A stretch of DNA of 64,000 nucleotides from Arthrobacter psychrochitiniphilus (GCF_003185915.1 NZ_QHLZ01000007.1:1-64000); one strand, 5' to 3'; positions 47,471 through 56,971 are shown, counted from the stretch's first letter. The notes: a model not told the origin generated them from the letters alone. Translations and numbers: made by a program.

Positions 47471-48591
47471 CCGAACCAGTTGTTCCAGCCGACCCCGCGG
47501 AAATAAGCGGAACACAGAATCCAGACATTGACGTGGTTATTGCTGTTCACACAACTACACGACCGCTATCACGGGCTATTGCTTCATGTCTGAACGGTTC
47601 GCAAGGTCTCAGGATTCGGATTACTGTTGTCTGCCACAATATCTCTGCCGAAGAGATAAATAGAAGCGCTGATACACAGCACGACAATATTTTGCGGTAT
47701 TTGGAACTTCATGATGGAAAAAATTCTCCCGCAGGACCTAAGAATGCAGGACTCAATAGCACGACGGCACCATTTGTCTGTGTCCTAGACTCCGATGACT
47801 TTCTTGAGCCGGGGGCATTGGCCAACTGGTATCAGCTGCTTAACGAGAAGAACGCTGATGCTGTCATTGCGCCGGTCCGGCACGAATCAGGCCCGATCAT
47901 CAAGACTCCCAGAGTTCGCTTAGGTCGGACAGAGAACTTAGATCCGGTCAAGGATCGGTTGCCTTATGCGACAGCCGTGAGGGGACTGTGGCGCACGAAC
48001 CTGGGGCGGTTTGGCGAGTTCCGCTATGTTGAAGGGTTACGCACAGCTGAAGATCTGGCTCCAGGGCTTCAACTGTACTTCTCGGGTGGACGGTTCCTCT
48101 TCCCGGCAAAGGGTCCTGCATATGTACTTGGAAATGAATCTGACGACAGGGTTACTAGTGATTTATTGCCGTTGGCGGAGGAGTTCTTGGCAATTTTTCG
48201 GTTGCCTGATGAATGGCTGAAGGAACTTTCCCCTGCTGCGCGTAAGGGGATCGCAGTCAAACTAGCCCGGACAAGTTTGGTTAGTGCCCTCAAGCGCAGA
48301 GGTTCTGGGGCGGATTGGGGGATTGATGAGAGAAGCGCCGTGCAGCAGTTGGTCGAATTCCTCACAGAGCTGGCACCGGAATTCCGGAAGCCACTTTCAG
48401 CTGCTGAAGATAATCTGATACTGGGGAGTTTGGTGGCTGCCAGAGAGCCTGACACATTCCTATCTGCCATTCAAGCTTTCGAGAACGCCAACGTGATCTT
48501 ACGTACTTTAGGAAAACATCCGTTGGGTAATTTGGATCCCGACAGTGCGTTTAGGCAAATAATTCGTGCGGCCCTTGACCGTCGACAGTAG
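47467..48591 (+). CDS. Glycosyltransferase family 2
   Basis: The 374-residue protein has DVVIAVHTTTRPLSRAIASC at the start and the metal-binding CVLDSDDFLEPGAL near residue 108, followed by a helical C-terminal half. The ATG overlaps the previous stop (ATGA). It is the last gene in the compact glycosyltransferase run; about 370 bases of AT-rich DNA follow before the lysozyme gene. Confidence 0.83.
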   Translation: MTEPVVPADPAEISGTQNPDIDVVIAVHTTTRPLSRAIASCLNGSQGLRIRITVVCHNISAEEINRSADTQHDNILRYLELHDGKNSPAGPKNAGLNSTTAPFVCVLDSDDFLEPGALANWYQLLNEKNADAVIAPVRHESGPIIKTPRVRLGRTENLDPVKDRLPYATAVRGLWRTNLGRFGEFRYVEGLRTAEDLAPGLQLYFSGGRFLFPAKGPAYVLGNESDDRVTSDLLPLAEEFLAIFRLPDEWLKELSPAARKGIAVKLARTSLVSALKRRGSGADWGIDERSAVQQLVEFLTELAPEFRKPLSAAEDNLILGSLVAAREPDTFLSAIQAFENANVILRTLGKHPLGNLDPDSAFRQIIRAALDRRQ

Positions 48592-48627
48592 CCCGGAATC
48601 ATCTCTTTTTGTCGTCAGGAGGGATAG

Positions 48628-48987
48628 GCTCCTTCCCCAATTTTGGGGACTCTTGTTCACACTGCGGCATTCTATGGCCCACCCGTGCAGATGGACTTCC
48701 AAGGTACACGGTTCGAAGTCACCCAGTATGACGGTGTGCCACACAATATTTCAGAACCAACGGTGTCATGGATCCATCACACAACTTAGTTTGTGCGCTA
48801 TTTCCAGAATCCGAGTATACCCTCGTCTGTCCCGGCTGGCACGAATTCGGGTAGGGCGTTTAGGTTTACTGCAGTAGGCCCGCTATCTGGACACTGGAAG
48901 GGTAGCCGTCGGGTTCGCTTTGTTGGATATTTATCGGCACCATTAAAAGAAATTATAATTACAAGTGAAGAGCCAAGGTATGGATGA
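48628..48987 (+). pseudogene. Possible decayed coding remnant before the lysozyme gene
   Basis: In one frame about 120 codons are open except for a single TAG at 48787-48789. The halves read protein-like: before the stop FYGPPVQMDFQGTRFEVTQY and DGVPHNISEPTVSWIHHTT, after it GRAFRFTAVGPLSGHWKGS and YLSAPLKEIIITSEEPRYG. No start codon, family or ribosome-binding site is recognised. It may be the tail of a lost gene; otherwise this 370-base gap is empty. Confidence 0.3.
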
Positions 48988-51787
48988 GAATATGTTGATT
49001 CGAAAAAAGCGAACAAAGAGCCCTGGGACTAAACCGGCAATGCAGCTAGCCAAAGGGCTCATCATTTCTCTGGCCCTGATTTCTGGATCTATAGTTCCTG
49101 CGATAGCAGGCCCCACCGAGCCGCCGGTCACAGCAAATACAGCGGCAAATCTGAATCACGCAACAGCGCTTACTAGCGCCGAACAAAGCCTTGATTCTGC
49201 AGCGGTGCCATCCGCTGAGCCGGCCCTTAAAACGTCGGCAGCTTCATCGGCGGAGCCAGTGGAAAAGACACAGCTTGATGACGTAGAAATAAGTGCATAC
49301 ATGAAGGCCGCTAAGGATGAGGTGACTCCAACATTTCAGGCCAGCATAGAGGAGCAACGAGGAGTTGCTGGTGCGCGCATGGGACAAGGGCTAGCATACG
49401 GTGACTCTTCTTCGCAGCCGGGCCAAGGAACTATAAAAAGCGGCGTTGCGGCCCCGTTCGCGGCGACGAGCTGGATACCAGCAGGCGTGCTCGGCGTCGA
49501 TGTTAGTGGGCACCAACCCAATGTGGATTGGGCGCAACAGAGCCGCCTCGGAGCAAAATTTGCGTATGTAAAAGCTACCGAGGGAATTGACTTCAAGAGT
49601 CAAAAATTCTCATCTCAATACTCCGGCGCGTACAGTGCTGGCTTAATTCGAGGGGCCTACCATTTCGCTCTTCCAAATGAGTCCAGTGGTGCAGTTCAGG
49701 CAGAATTTTTTGTCAAAAATGGAGGCGGGTGGTCATCCGATGGAATGACTCTTCCGCCCTTGCTAGATATCGAATATAATCCGTACTCCAGCTACGGGAA
49801 CAGCTGCTTTAATATGAGCGCAAGTCAGATGGTCACATGGATCAAAGACTTCTCGAATCGCATACTGGCGCTAACCAAACGACTTCCAATGATATATACA
49901 ACAAGTGACTGGTGGCGTACCTGCACTGGTAACAGCGCAGCGTTCCCCAATCACCCGCTTCACATCGCGGCGTACCCTTTGGATCTAGCGAATGGATTCA
50001 AGCTGGGACCCGGTGGACTGCCAGCTTCCTGGAGTAACTATGACTTTTGGCAGTTTTCCGACTCTTGGAATCTGGCAGGTGATAGCAATGTGTGGCGTGG
50101 AACATACGCTGAGCTTCAGGCGTTTGCGGCTAAGAGCGACGTTTCAGTAACTCCGCCAGTTGCGAATGATTTTCTTCCTCAGTCCTTGGGGATTGGTGAC
50201 TACAATTTTGATGGGGCTAACGATCTCTTACAGTCTAGGGAAGACGGTACTCTGTGGTTCTATCCGGGCAAAGGAAATGGAACATTTGGTACGGCTATTA
50301 GAATCGGAACCGGGTTCGGGGTCTACACAAAACTCACAGCTTTAGGGGATTTCAACAGAGATGGACGACCTGACTTCGCTGGGCTGCGGAAGGACGGTAG
50401 TTGGTGGTTCTATGCAGGAACTGGAGTGGTGAATTCAGCCAACACTGGGTATAAACCTGCTGTACGAACTACGGCAACTTTGACCGGCTTTACTTACGTA
50501 ACTGGAATAGGCGACCTGACCGGCGACGGATTGGCTGACGTGGCCGCAATCAAGGCTGATGGTACGCTCTGGATTCTTCCGGGCACGGGTGTGGTCAGTG
50601 CCAAAAGCTCAGGGCTGGGTGCAGCTAAGAAGATAGGAAACAGCGGTTGGAATGCCTACTCATCGATCGTACGTGTTGGTGACGTTGACGAGAACGGAAC
50701 GGATGATTTTGCCGCCGTTGGCAAAGACGGAACACTGTGGCTCTATCCAGGATCCGGGAAGGTCTCAACCACCAGTTCTGGCTATTTAGCCCGAGTAAGA
50801 TGGGGCAAGTCCGGATGGAATAAATTTGCCGCCGTCATTGGAGCCGGTGACCTCAATGGTGACAGGCAGCCGGATCTAATTGGTAGGAACAAAGATTCAT
50901 CGTACTCCTTCTATGCGGGTACCTTGGCTGGGAATGACGGGTATCGTCCAGCCAGAATAATTGGTAATTCAGGTTGGGATAAATTCAAGCAGGTTATCTC
51001 GGTTGGCGATTTCAACGGTGATAAGAATCCCGATCTGCTCGGGGTGCGCACCGATGGGCAACTATATTTCTATGGGGGAGACGGCGTCGGGGGTTACCGG
51101 CCAGCCATGGTGATAGGGTACGGCTGGAATATTTACTCTGGCATTTACGGCGTCGGCGACTACAACAAAGATGGTAGCGGAGATCTATTGGCCGTTCGCC
51201 CCGATGGAACGCTGTGGTTCTATGCCGGAACTGGGCGTATCGGTGGTTCGGACCAAGGGTACGCGCGAGCGCTGCAGGTGGGCCGAGCTGGGTGGAACGC
51301 TTTTACACAAGTCATTGGCCCAGGGGATATCTCTGGTGACAAGTTGGTCGACCTGGTGGGAATTAAGGCCGATGGCTCAGTATGGTTATATGCCGGAAAC
51401 GGAAAAGTTAGTTCCAACTCCGAGGGATACTCGCCAGGAGTTAGAGCAAACCCGGAGACATTGAGGGACGCCCATACGGTTGCGTCTGCCTTTGACTTCA
51501 ACGCAGATGGAAGCAACGACCTCTTGGCCACCAAAAATGATGGTTCGCTCTGGTTCTATCCAGGTTCTGGACGTCTTAGTGTGAAAGGCACTTTCAACAC
51601 GGCCCGATTGATTGGCAAGTCGGGATGGAATGCCTATTCCTCCGTTGTTGGTGTTGGGGATAGCAACAATGACGGCTTGCCTGACATGATCGGGGTAAAC
51701 AAGAACGGGACGCTTTGGTACTATTCCGGAACGTCGATGAGAGCTGACGGTATCAGTCCGGGAGTACAGAATGGATACATACGCTAG
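48965..51787 (+). CDS. Secreted GH25 lysozyme with VCBS/FG-GAP-like repeats
   Basis: The protein of up to 940 residues has a signal peptide (RKKR, then LAKGLIISLALISGSIVPAI), a low-complexity stretch to about 165, a GH25 muramidase domain (about 172-385: VLGVDVSGHQPNVDW and the catalytic LLDIEYNP near 265), and a C-terminal array of about ten repeats of roughly 55 residues, each with GDxxxDGxxDLL and GTLWFYPGTG-type motifs, probably a propeller. GH25 enzymes cut peptidoglycan. Its place among glycan genes suggests a role in making room for or releasing surface polymer. The start is uncertain: GTG 48965, ATG 48980 or ATG 48992. Base composition is AT-richer than the core genes. Confidence 0.88.
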   Translation: MKSQGMDENMLIRKKRTKSPGTKPAMQLAKGLIISLALISGSIVPAIAGPTEPPVTANTAANLNHATALTSAEQSLDSAAVPSAEPALKTSAASSAEPVEKTQLDDVEISAYMKAAKDEVTPTFQASIEEQRGVAGARMGQGLAYGDSSSQPGQGTIKSGVAAPFAATSWIPAGVLGVDVSGHQPNVDWAQQSRLGAKFAYVKATEGIDFKSQKFSSQYSGAYSAGLIRGAYHFALPNESSGAVQAEFFVKNGGGWSSDGMTLPPLLDIEYNPYSSYGNSCFNMSASQMVTWIKDFSNRILALTKRLPMIYTTSDWWRTCTGNSAAFPNHPLHIAAYPLDLANGFKLGPGGLPASWSNYDFWQFSDSWNLAGDSNVWRGTYAELQAFAAKSDVSVTPPVANDFLPQSLGIGDYNFDGANDLLQSREDGTLWFYPGKGNGTFGTAIRIGTGFGVYTKLTALGDFNRDGRPDFAGLRKDGSWWFYAGTGVVNSANTGYKPAVRTTATLTGFTYVTGIGDLTGDGLADVAAIKADGTLWILPGTGVVSAKSSGLGAAKKIGNSGWNAYSSIVRVGDVDENGTDDFAAVGKDGTLWLYPGSGKVSTTSSGYLARVRWGKSGWNKFAAVIGAGDLNGDRQPDLIGRNKDSSYSFYAGTLAGNDGYRPARIIGNSGWDKFKQVISVGDFNGDKNPDLLGVRTDGQLYFYGGDGVGGYRPAMVIGYGWNIYSGIYGVGDYNKDGSGDLLAVRPDGTLWFYAGTGRIGGSDQGYARALQVGRAGWNAFTQVIGPGDISGDKLVDLVGIKADGSVWLYAGNGKVSSNSEGYSPGVRANPETLRDAHTVASAFDFNADGSNDLLATKNDGSLWFYPGSGRLSVKGTFNTARLIGKSGWNAYSSVVGVGDSNNDGLPDMIGVNKNGTLWYYSGTSMRADGISPGVQNGYIR

Positions 51788-51904
51788 CTCCGTTCGCTGA
51801 GGATCAGGTGGTTGGACAGCTGGCGTGATGGGCAAGACTTTTCTATGTGGAGCTTCCCTCTGAAGAAATGACGCAGTAGATAGGAACCCATATAAAGTGG
51901 AACC

Positions 51905-52921
51905 ATGAAGGTATTGGTTACCGGCGGCGCCGGCTATATAGGTTCACACACAGTCCTTTGCTTGATGGAAGCTGGGCACGACGTCGTCGTCCTGGACAAT
52001 CTCGCAAACTCTTCTGCGGAATCCTTGCGCAGGGTTGAAGAGCTGACAGGCAAACACCCCAAGTTCGTTGAGCTGGACTTATTAGATGCAGAAGGGGTTA
52101 GCGCACTCTTCGCCAATGAAGCTTTTGACTCGGTCATCCATTTTGCTGGCCTCAAGGCAGTGGGTGAATCAGTGGCAGAGCCGCTGCGCTACTACCAGAA
52201 CAATATTGTCGGCACCTTGAACCTCCTGGCATCTATGGACAAACACGGTGTGCGGACCATCGTCTTTAGCTCTTCGGCCACCGTGTACGGGGCTAGCGAA
52301 GAAGTTCCCCTGATTGAAAAGATGCCTTTGGACGCGACCAATCCCTATGGGCGTACTAAGGAACAGATCGAAGATATTTTGACCGATCTAGGCGCGGCCG
52401 ACCCCACTTGGCGCGTTGCTCTCCTGCGATACTTCAACCCGGTGGGTGCGCATGAGTCGGGCAGGATTGGTGAAGACCCCCGGGGCATCCCTAACAACCT
52501 CCTGCCCTTTGTGGCACAGGTTGCCGTGGGACGCAGGGAAAAGGTCATGGTGTTTGGCAACGACTACCCAACACCTGACGGCACGGGTGTGCGCGACTAC
52601 ATCCATGTAATGGACTTGGCCGCGGGGCACCTAGCTGCTCTCGACTACCTTCCTTCGCGCCAAGGCGTATTCCGGTGGAACCTCGGAACCGGGAACGGGT
52701 CTTCAGTGCTGGAAGTCATCAAGGCGTTCGGAGATGCGGCAGGCAAGCCTGTGCCGTTTGAATTCGCACCCCGCCGCCCGGGAGACGCTGCAGTGAGTTA
52801 TGCCGATCCATCGGCGGCCTTGGCCGATTTGGGTTGGTCCGCTCATCGCAGCCTTACCCAGATGTGTGAAGATCACTGGCGCTGGCAGTTCAACAATCCC
52901 CAGGGTTACGACGCCCAGTAA
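51905..52921 (+). CDS. galE: UDP-glucose 4-epimerase
   Basis: The 338-residue short-chain dehydrogenase-type epimerase begins KVLVTGGAGYIGSHTVLCLM, has SSSATVYG and the catalytic tyrosine-lysine pair in NPYGRTK near residue 147, and PYGRTKEQIE onward to RPGDAAVSYADPSAAL. It interconverts UDP-glucose and UDP-galactose in the cytoplasm. UDP-galactose is the substrate of Glf, so galE here can feed the galactofuran genes 25 kb upstream. A hairpin follows the stop. Confidence 0.95.
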   Translation: MKVLVTGGAGYIGSHTVLCLMEAGHDVVVLDNLANSSAESLRRVEELTGKHPKFVELDLLDAEGVSALFANEAFDSVIHFAGLKAVGESVAEPLRYYQNNIVGTLNLLASMDKHGVRTIVFSSSATVYGASEEVPLIEKMPLDATNPYGRTKEQIEDILTDLGAADPTWRVALLRYFNPVGAHESGRIGEDPRGIPNNLLPFVAQVAVGRREKVMVFGNDYPTPDGTGVRDYIHVMDLAAGHLAALDYLPSRQGVFRWNLGTGNGSSVLEVIKAFGDAAGKPVPFEFAPRRPGDAAVSYADPSAALADLGWSAHRSLTQMCEDHWRWQFNNPQGYDAQ

Positions 52922-52933
52922 GGTCACTCAAAT

Positions 52934-52972
52934 CGGGCAGGGAACACCTGGGCTACTGGTGATCCCTGCCCG
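52934..52972. terminator. Hairpin between convergent galE and DUF6541 genes
   Basis: CGGGCAGGGA (52934-52943) pairs perfectly with TCCCTGCCCG (52963-52972) around a 19-base loop with further partial pairing (ACACC/GGTGA). No clear U-tract; it may end transcription from both sides. Confidence 0.65.
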
Positions 52973-52973
52973 G

Positions 52974-54977
52974 CTAACAACCAACTACTTCATACAATTT
53001 TGCATGATCCTGCTGGTCGATGAGCTTCAACGCGGGGGCGTTCTGTATCTCCACAAAACCGGGATATTTCTTAGCGGCCGGTACGTCAAGCATGTAGAAA
53101 GACCCAAAATCCAGCACAAAACGAATGTTTAGTTCATTTGCAAGTTTGCATGTCTCCGACCCGTGCGATGCTGTCGCAAGGTTTTGTGCCACGAGGAGAA
53201 GGTCTTTACTCGGACTCGGGTTGAGATGATACTGGGTGACTTTGCGTCCCGAAATGGCGTAGGCCAGAGAACCACCGTTGAAAGGATCCACAGCAATTAC
53301 GGCGTTAGGGGGGACCTCACTGTCTAGCCGCGACATGAGGATGTATTCAGGGGAAGAGACAATCCAGCCAGGTTTGTATGACCATGACTGCGAAATTTTC
53401 TTCGTAATCATCTTCATGCCCTTTTGATTGGTTTGAAGTGTCAGCGGGACCATTACAGCAAGGCCCAAGACGAGGACTAATAATCCTGCGATGGACTGTA
53501 GTGCCGCGGAAGGCTTCTGGCTGAGACTAGCTGCCCGACCGCCGAACCGCAGGGCGAGCCGTTTGAGGAGCGAGCCCACACCAATGGCCAAACCGTCTGC
53601 GCCGACTGAGGCCAGCACGATAGTGAAAAGTGGCACGAGGGCGGCTAATCGGTATGGGTCTTGGTACCAACTGCCGGTGATTGTGTGACGGAAAGCCCCC
53701 ATTGGTGCCCAAACTGCCGTGACATAGAGGCCGCCAGCGACGGCCATGCAGGCGATCATCCACCAACCTCGCCGTTTGATCAGGATAACCAACAGACCGA
53801 CAGCCGCAAACATTGATGCCAACCAGGTAAAGTTTCGTCCTAGCAAACCACCTGTAGCGACATCTTTGACAGCCTCCCCCAAGCTTCTGGAGGGCTTCCA
53901 ATCGTCATAGCCGAGAAGGAGTGCTTTCCAAATAATGACGAAAGTCACAAGTGCCGCAAGGCCCCAAGCTAGTGTGAGTAGTACATTTTGGGTGCGGTTT
54001 TCACTTCTAAGGGATTGAATGAGTGTCCGTATCCACAGCCCTAGAACCATGGGTACGGAAAATGCGAGCATGGCACTGAAGCCGTTTGGCTGGGTCAGGA
54101 ACATGGCAGCCACGGAAACCGCGAAGAGGGTCACCACTGTAAACGGATCGGCCATTCGTTCACGAGTCAACCCAAATGCGGAGGCCAAGAGTAACACCGC
54201 AATGGGAAGAATGCTGTAGGCAAGCGTGTTGGGGAACAGCGGGCCCCATTGAATGATTTGGAAGGGAAAGACCCAAAAGCTTGTAGATAAAATACCGGCA
54301 ACTACTGTGGCAATAATTTTTGGGCCGATTACTCCCCGCACCAATGCAATGCAGGCAAAAGGCCAAACGAGTGCGGTGACGGCTATGGTTACTGCGTTTT
54401 CCGCTACGAAAACGTTTACAGATGCTAGCTGTGCGACCAAAGCTGAAAGAGAATGCCAAACGGAAGGGTAAATAGAGATGCCCGAACGGCCAGTGGACAT
54501 ATTTCCCAACGTCAGCGACGATGCATTGCCTGTTTCGATGATGTACCGGATGGCGTTGAGATGGAAGATGTTGTCATAAACTTGGGCGAACGAGTCGGGT
54601 GTTCCCATCGCGGGAAGAAGCTTCTTTGCCACCATAGGGGCCGAGGTGCCCAATACCAGAAGAACTGTTGCCCAGCTGAGGACTGGCCCACCTGATGATC
54701 TCGCAACGGGGAGGAGCTTGTCTCTGAACAGCAGGCGCAAAAACCAGCCAGCAGCAGTGCAGGCAATCGTCACACCAGCAACGAGCCAGATTGACCACGA
54801 GATGTGTGTAACACCGCCAATGATGCCGGAGACACCTATGACCCCACACGATGCCAGCGGGGCCATAGCTGTACTAAAGAAACCTCTGGCTCCAAGCCCG
54901 CGGGCGAGGACGAAGCCTGGAACGAAAAATAGTGTAGCGGCAATGCAAATAGCCGGCAGCGCTTGCCACCACGTCAT
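52974..54977 (-). CDS. DUF6541-family polytopic membrane protein, second paralogue
   Basis: The 667-residue protein is collinear with the one at 34911-36911: start MTWWQALPAICIAATLFFVP against MNWWQTLPSIFVALALLLLP, the loop YDNIFHLNAIRYIIETG, SIYPSVWHSLSALV, and the C-terminal domain with VIAVDPFNGGSLAYAISGRK. About 14 hydrophobic segments. Both copies are intact, so they probably serve different substrates. It is convergent with galE. Confidence 0.76.
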   Translation of the reverse strand: MTWWQALPAICIAATLFFVPGFVLARGLGARGFFSTAMAPLASCGVIGVSGIIGGVTHISWSIWLVAGVTIACTAAGWFLRLLFRDKLLPVARSSGGPVLSWATVLLVLGTSAPMVAKKLLPAMGTPDSFAQVYDNIFHLNAIRYIIETGNASSLTLGNMSTGRSGISIYPSVWHSLSALVAQLASVNVFVAENAVTIAVTALVWPFACIALVRGVIGPKIIATVVAGILSTSFWVFPFQIIQWGPLFPNTLAYSILPIAVLLLASAFGLTRERMADPFTVVTLFAVSVAAMFLTQPNGFSAMLAFSVPMVLGLWIRTLIQSLRSENRTQNVLLTLAWGLAALVTFVIIWKALLLGYDDWKPSRSLGEAVKDVATGGLLGRNFTWLASMFAAVGLLVILIKRRGWWMIACMAVAGGLYVTAVWAPMGAFRHTITGSWYQDPYRLAALVPLFTIVLASVGADGLAIGVGSLLKRLALRFGGRAASLSQKPSAALQSIAGLLVLVLGLAVMVPLTLQTNQKGMKMITKKISQSWSYKPGWIVSSPEYILMSRLDSEVPPNAVIAVDPFNGGSLAYAISGRKVTQYHLNPSPSKDLLLVAQNLATASHGSETCKLANELNIRFVLDFGSFYMLDVPAAKKYPGFVEIQNAPALKLIDQQDHAKLYEVVGC

Positions 54978-55032
54978 ATATGGATTCCATTCATCGAGAA
55001 GTCTCAGCCAATTCTAACAACTCGGTTCGCCG

Positions 55033-55317
55033 CTATTTGTACAGTTCGCTGAACGCCACATCCATGAGCTCTGCGGCACGCAGGTCCAGACGGCGGGACT
55101 CGTCAAGATCCTGGTTAAGTGTCTCCACCACTCCGCGAAGGTCTCGCAGCTCGGTCTCTACCTGATCTAGCCTCTGCTGCAACGCTGTAATGGCTAATGG
55201 CTAATGGCTAATGGCTACTGGCTGATGCGCCATTGTGCGCAGGTTTTCAGCGCATGCCGGGCTGAGCGTTTCAACAATTTTTAGAACCATGTACTTGGGT
55301 CCTGTCAAGATACTCAT
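55033..55317 (-). pseudogene. Small coiled-coil gene interrupted by an expanded heptamer repeat
   Basis: On the minus strand an ATG at 55317 (overlapping the stop of the upstream remnant as ATGA) opens MSILTGPKYMVLKIVETLSP, runs 38 codons, hits TAG at 55201-55203 inside the heptamer array, and continues in the same frame through ALQQRLDQVETELRDLRG and AELMDVAFSELYK to TAG at 55033. Removing three heptamers (21 bases) would restore one 87-codon frame. The C-terminal part is a clear heptad coiled coil. No family is recognised; coiled-coil tails like this are common in glycan-cluster transferases. Confidence 0.55.
55189..55223. repeat. Heptanucleotide tandem repeat, five copies
   Basis: AATGGCT occurs four times exactly (55189-55216) and once with one change (55217-55223). 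Seven is not a multiple of three, so each gain or loss of a unit shifts frame; gain of three units inserts an in-frame TAG on the minus strand. Confidence 0.95.
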
Positions 55318-55720
55318 TGCTGGCTGACCTTTCGAATGATGTAGCTGAGGGATGAGCCGGCTGAGCCCGGTTCAGTAATGAAGTTGGATTTAACGATTTT
55401 TAGGTTGTAAAACGCCAACCGGCTACTGAACTCCCAAGGGTCAACTAAAGCTTGGGCAGACCCGTCTGACGGTTGGCCATAGTTGATAAGGGTAGGCCCC
55501 CGTTGTTGGTGAGTGGTCCCGCTGGATCGTGGACAGGCCGATTGGCGCTTCGTAGGCACTGGACCAGGTACTCCATGTCTTGATTCACCACTTCGTGTAC
55601 CCACGACCTCTTGACAGGCACTGGCGGTCGAGAACTTTTGCCGTTCGGTAAAGGTTCCCCGAAGACTGCGGACGAAGAGTCGATATCCTCACTCCACGAT
55701 TTAGCGAGGTTGTGCACCAA
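55314..55720 (-). pseudogene. Frameshifted remnant upstream of the coiled-coil gene
   Basis: Two overlapping minus-strand frames read as one protein if a base is added to the five-G run (55497-55501 on the plus strand, as C). The first gives VHNLAKSWSEDIDSSSAVFG and VVNQDMEYLVQCLRSANRPV; the second continues with TLINYGQPSDGSAQALVDPW and YNLKIVKSNFITEPG to TGA at 55314. The frame is closed by TAG just before 55720, so an N-terminus is missing or the start is TTG/GTG. Family not recognised; a tail of a sugar or acyl transferase is possible. The rest of the 850-base gap (55721-55825) holds nothing clear. Confidence 0.45.
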
Positions 55721-55825
55721 CTATGTGGACTGTGACTGCCAAATAGGGCCTTCAATTGCTTGCCTGTGAAGCAGAACTAACCTAGTGTCTCGAATACCAT
55801 CATTCAACGGAAGGCGCACTGCCCG

Positions 55826-56971
55826 ATGCAGACCAAGCGATTGATATCACTGTTGATCGCGGCTGTTGCCGTGGTGGGAATGACCATGGGCGGGTCCGTT
55901 GCGGCTGTTGCACAAACGCCGGACAATGGTGCCATCGCGACAAAGCACGCTTCAGGCGGCAATGCTGTTCGACTAGGGAATGCAAAGACACCACTGCGCT
56001 GCTCGTTGCCTCAAGGCGGCTGCTATCGCGATTATCGAAATGGCAGTATTTACTGGTCTCCGGCCTCAGGCGCCCATATTGTTCTCGGCGCCATCTCTGC
56101 GCGCTGGGCAACATTCAACTGGGAACGCGGACTCCTTGGGTACCCCATCAGCGACGAAAACTGCACACTCATCTCCCGTGGGTGCGTTCAGCAATACCAG
56201 GGTGGCAACATTTACTGGCAATCCTCTGTCGGTGCCCACACCGTTCGTGGCGGCATCGGCTCAAAATGGGGCCAAATGGGATTTGAACGCAGCCCACTCG
56301 GTTATCCGGTAGGTGAGGAGAATTGCGCGGGGAGACCAGTGAGCTGCCTCCAACTCTTTCTAGGAGGAACCATCACGTGGAAGGCAGGTAGCGCCGTCAG
56401 CGTCAATCCAAATGCTGGCAGTATCGGCATAGTTGTCAACAAGCGCCGTCCCAATGCTCCTATCAATCGCATACCTCCGGATCTCGTCTGGTCTGGATCT
56501 CAACTCATGCGCCGAGAAGCCGCCACCCAAATGTCACAGCTCATCTCCGGCGCATCGGCGATAGGAGTTCCTGTGACTTTGGTCAGTGGTTTCCGGTCCT
56601 ATGACACTCAAGCAGGCCTTTACAACAATTACGTGTGGCAGTACGGGCAAGCGGTGGCGGATACTATCTCCGCACGCCCAGGGTATAGCGAACACCAAAC
56701 AGGTTTGGTCATGGACATTGGAACACCCAATGGAACCTGTGCATTGCAGGCTTGCTTCGTCATCACTCCAGCCGGACAATTTGCTGCTGCCAATGCTTGG
56801 CGCTACGGCTTCATTGTGCGCTACCCTCAAGGATACGACTCCATCACGGGATACAGCTACGAGCCGTGGCACCTTCGCTACATCGGTGTTCGGGCCGCCA
56901 CTGACATGCGCAATCGCGGCTTCAAGACACTCGAGCAATACTTCGGACTGTCCTCGGCGCCCAAGTATTGA
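55826..56971 (+). CDS. Secreted LGFP-repeat D-Ala-D-Ala carboxypeptidase, VanY type
   Basis: The 381-residue protein has a signal peptide (1 to about 30), three LGFP-type repeats (about 60-195, with LGYPISDENC and LGYPVGEENC), and a C-terminal VanY peptidase domain with the zinc-site motifs SEHQTGLVMDIG near 287 and EPWHLRYIG near 345. VanY-type enzymes trim the terminal D-Ala of peptidoglycan stems outside the cell. LGFP repeats are known from corynebacterial wall proteins, where they are thought to hold proteins to the wall glycan. The LGFP protein at 59626-61215 carries the same repeat. Confidence 0.87.
   Translation: MQTKRLISLLIAAVAVVGMTMGGSVAAVAQTPDNGAIATKHASGGNAVRLGNAKTPLRCSLPQGGCYRDYRNGSIYWSPASGAHIVLGAISARWATFNWERGLLGYPISDENCTLISRGCVQQYQGGNIYWQSSVGAHTVRGGIGSKWGQMGFERSPLGYPVGEENCAGRPVSCLQLFLGGTITWKAGSAVSVNPNAGSIGIVVNKRRPNAPINRIPPDLVWSGSQLMRREAATQMSQLISGASAIGVPVTLVSGFRSYDTQAGLYNNYVWQYGQAVADTISARPGYSEHQTGLVMDIGTPNGTCALQACFVITPAGQFAAANAWRYGFIVRYPQGYDSITGYSYEPWHLRYIGVRAATDMRNRGFKTLEQYFGLSSAPKY

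Noticed and set aside
50160..51787. CRISPR-like regular repeats
   Set aside because: The repetition is at protein level (VCBS/FG-GAP-like units of about 55 residues) with diverged DNA, not short identical repeats with unique spacers.
54996..55165. Small plus-strand gene, Ser/Arg-rich
   Set aside because: It is the shadow of the coiled-coil frame on the minus strand and has no ribosome-binding site.
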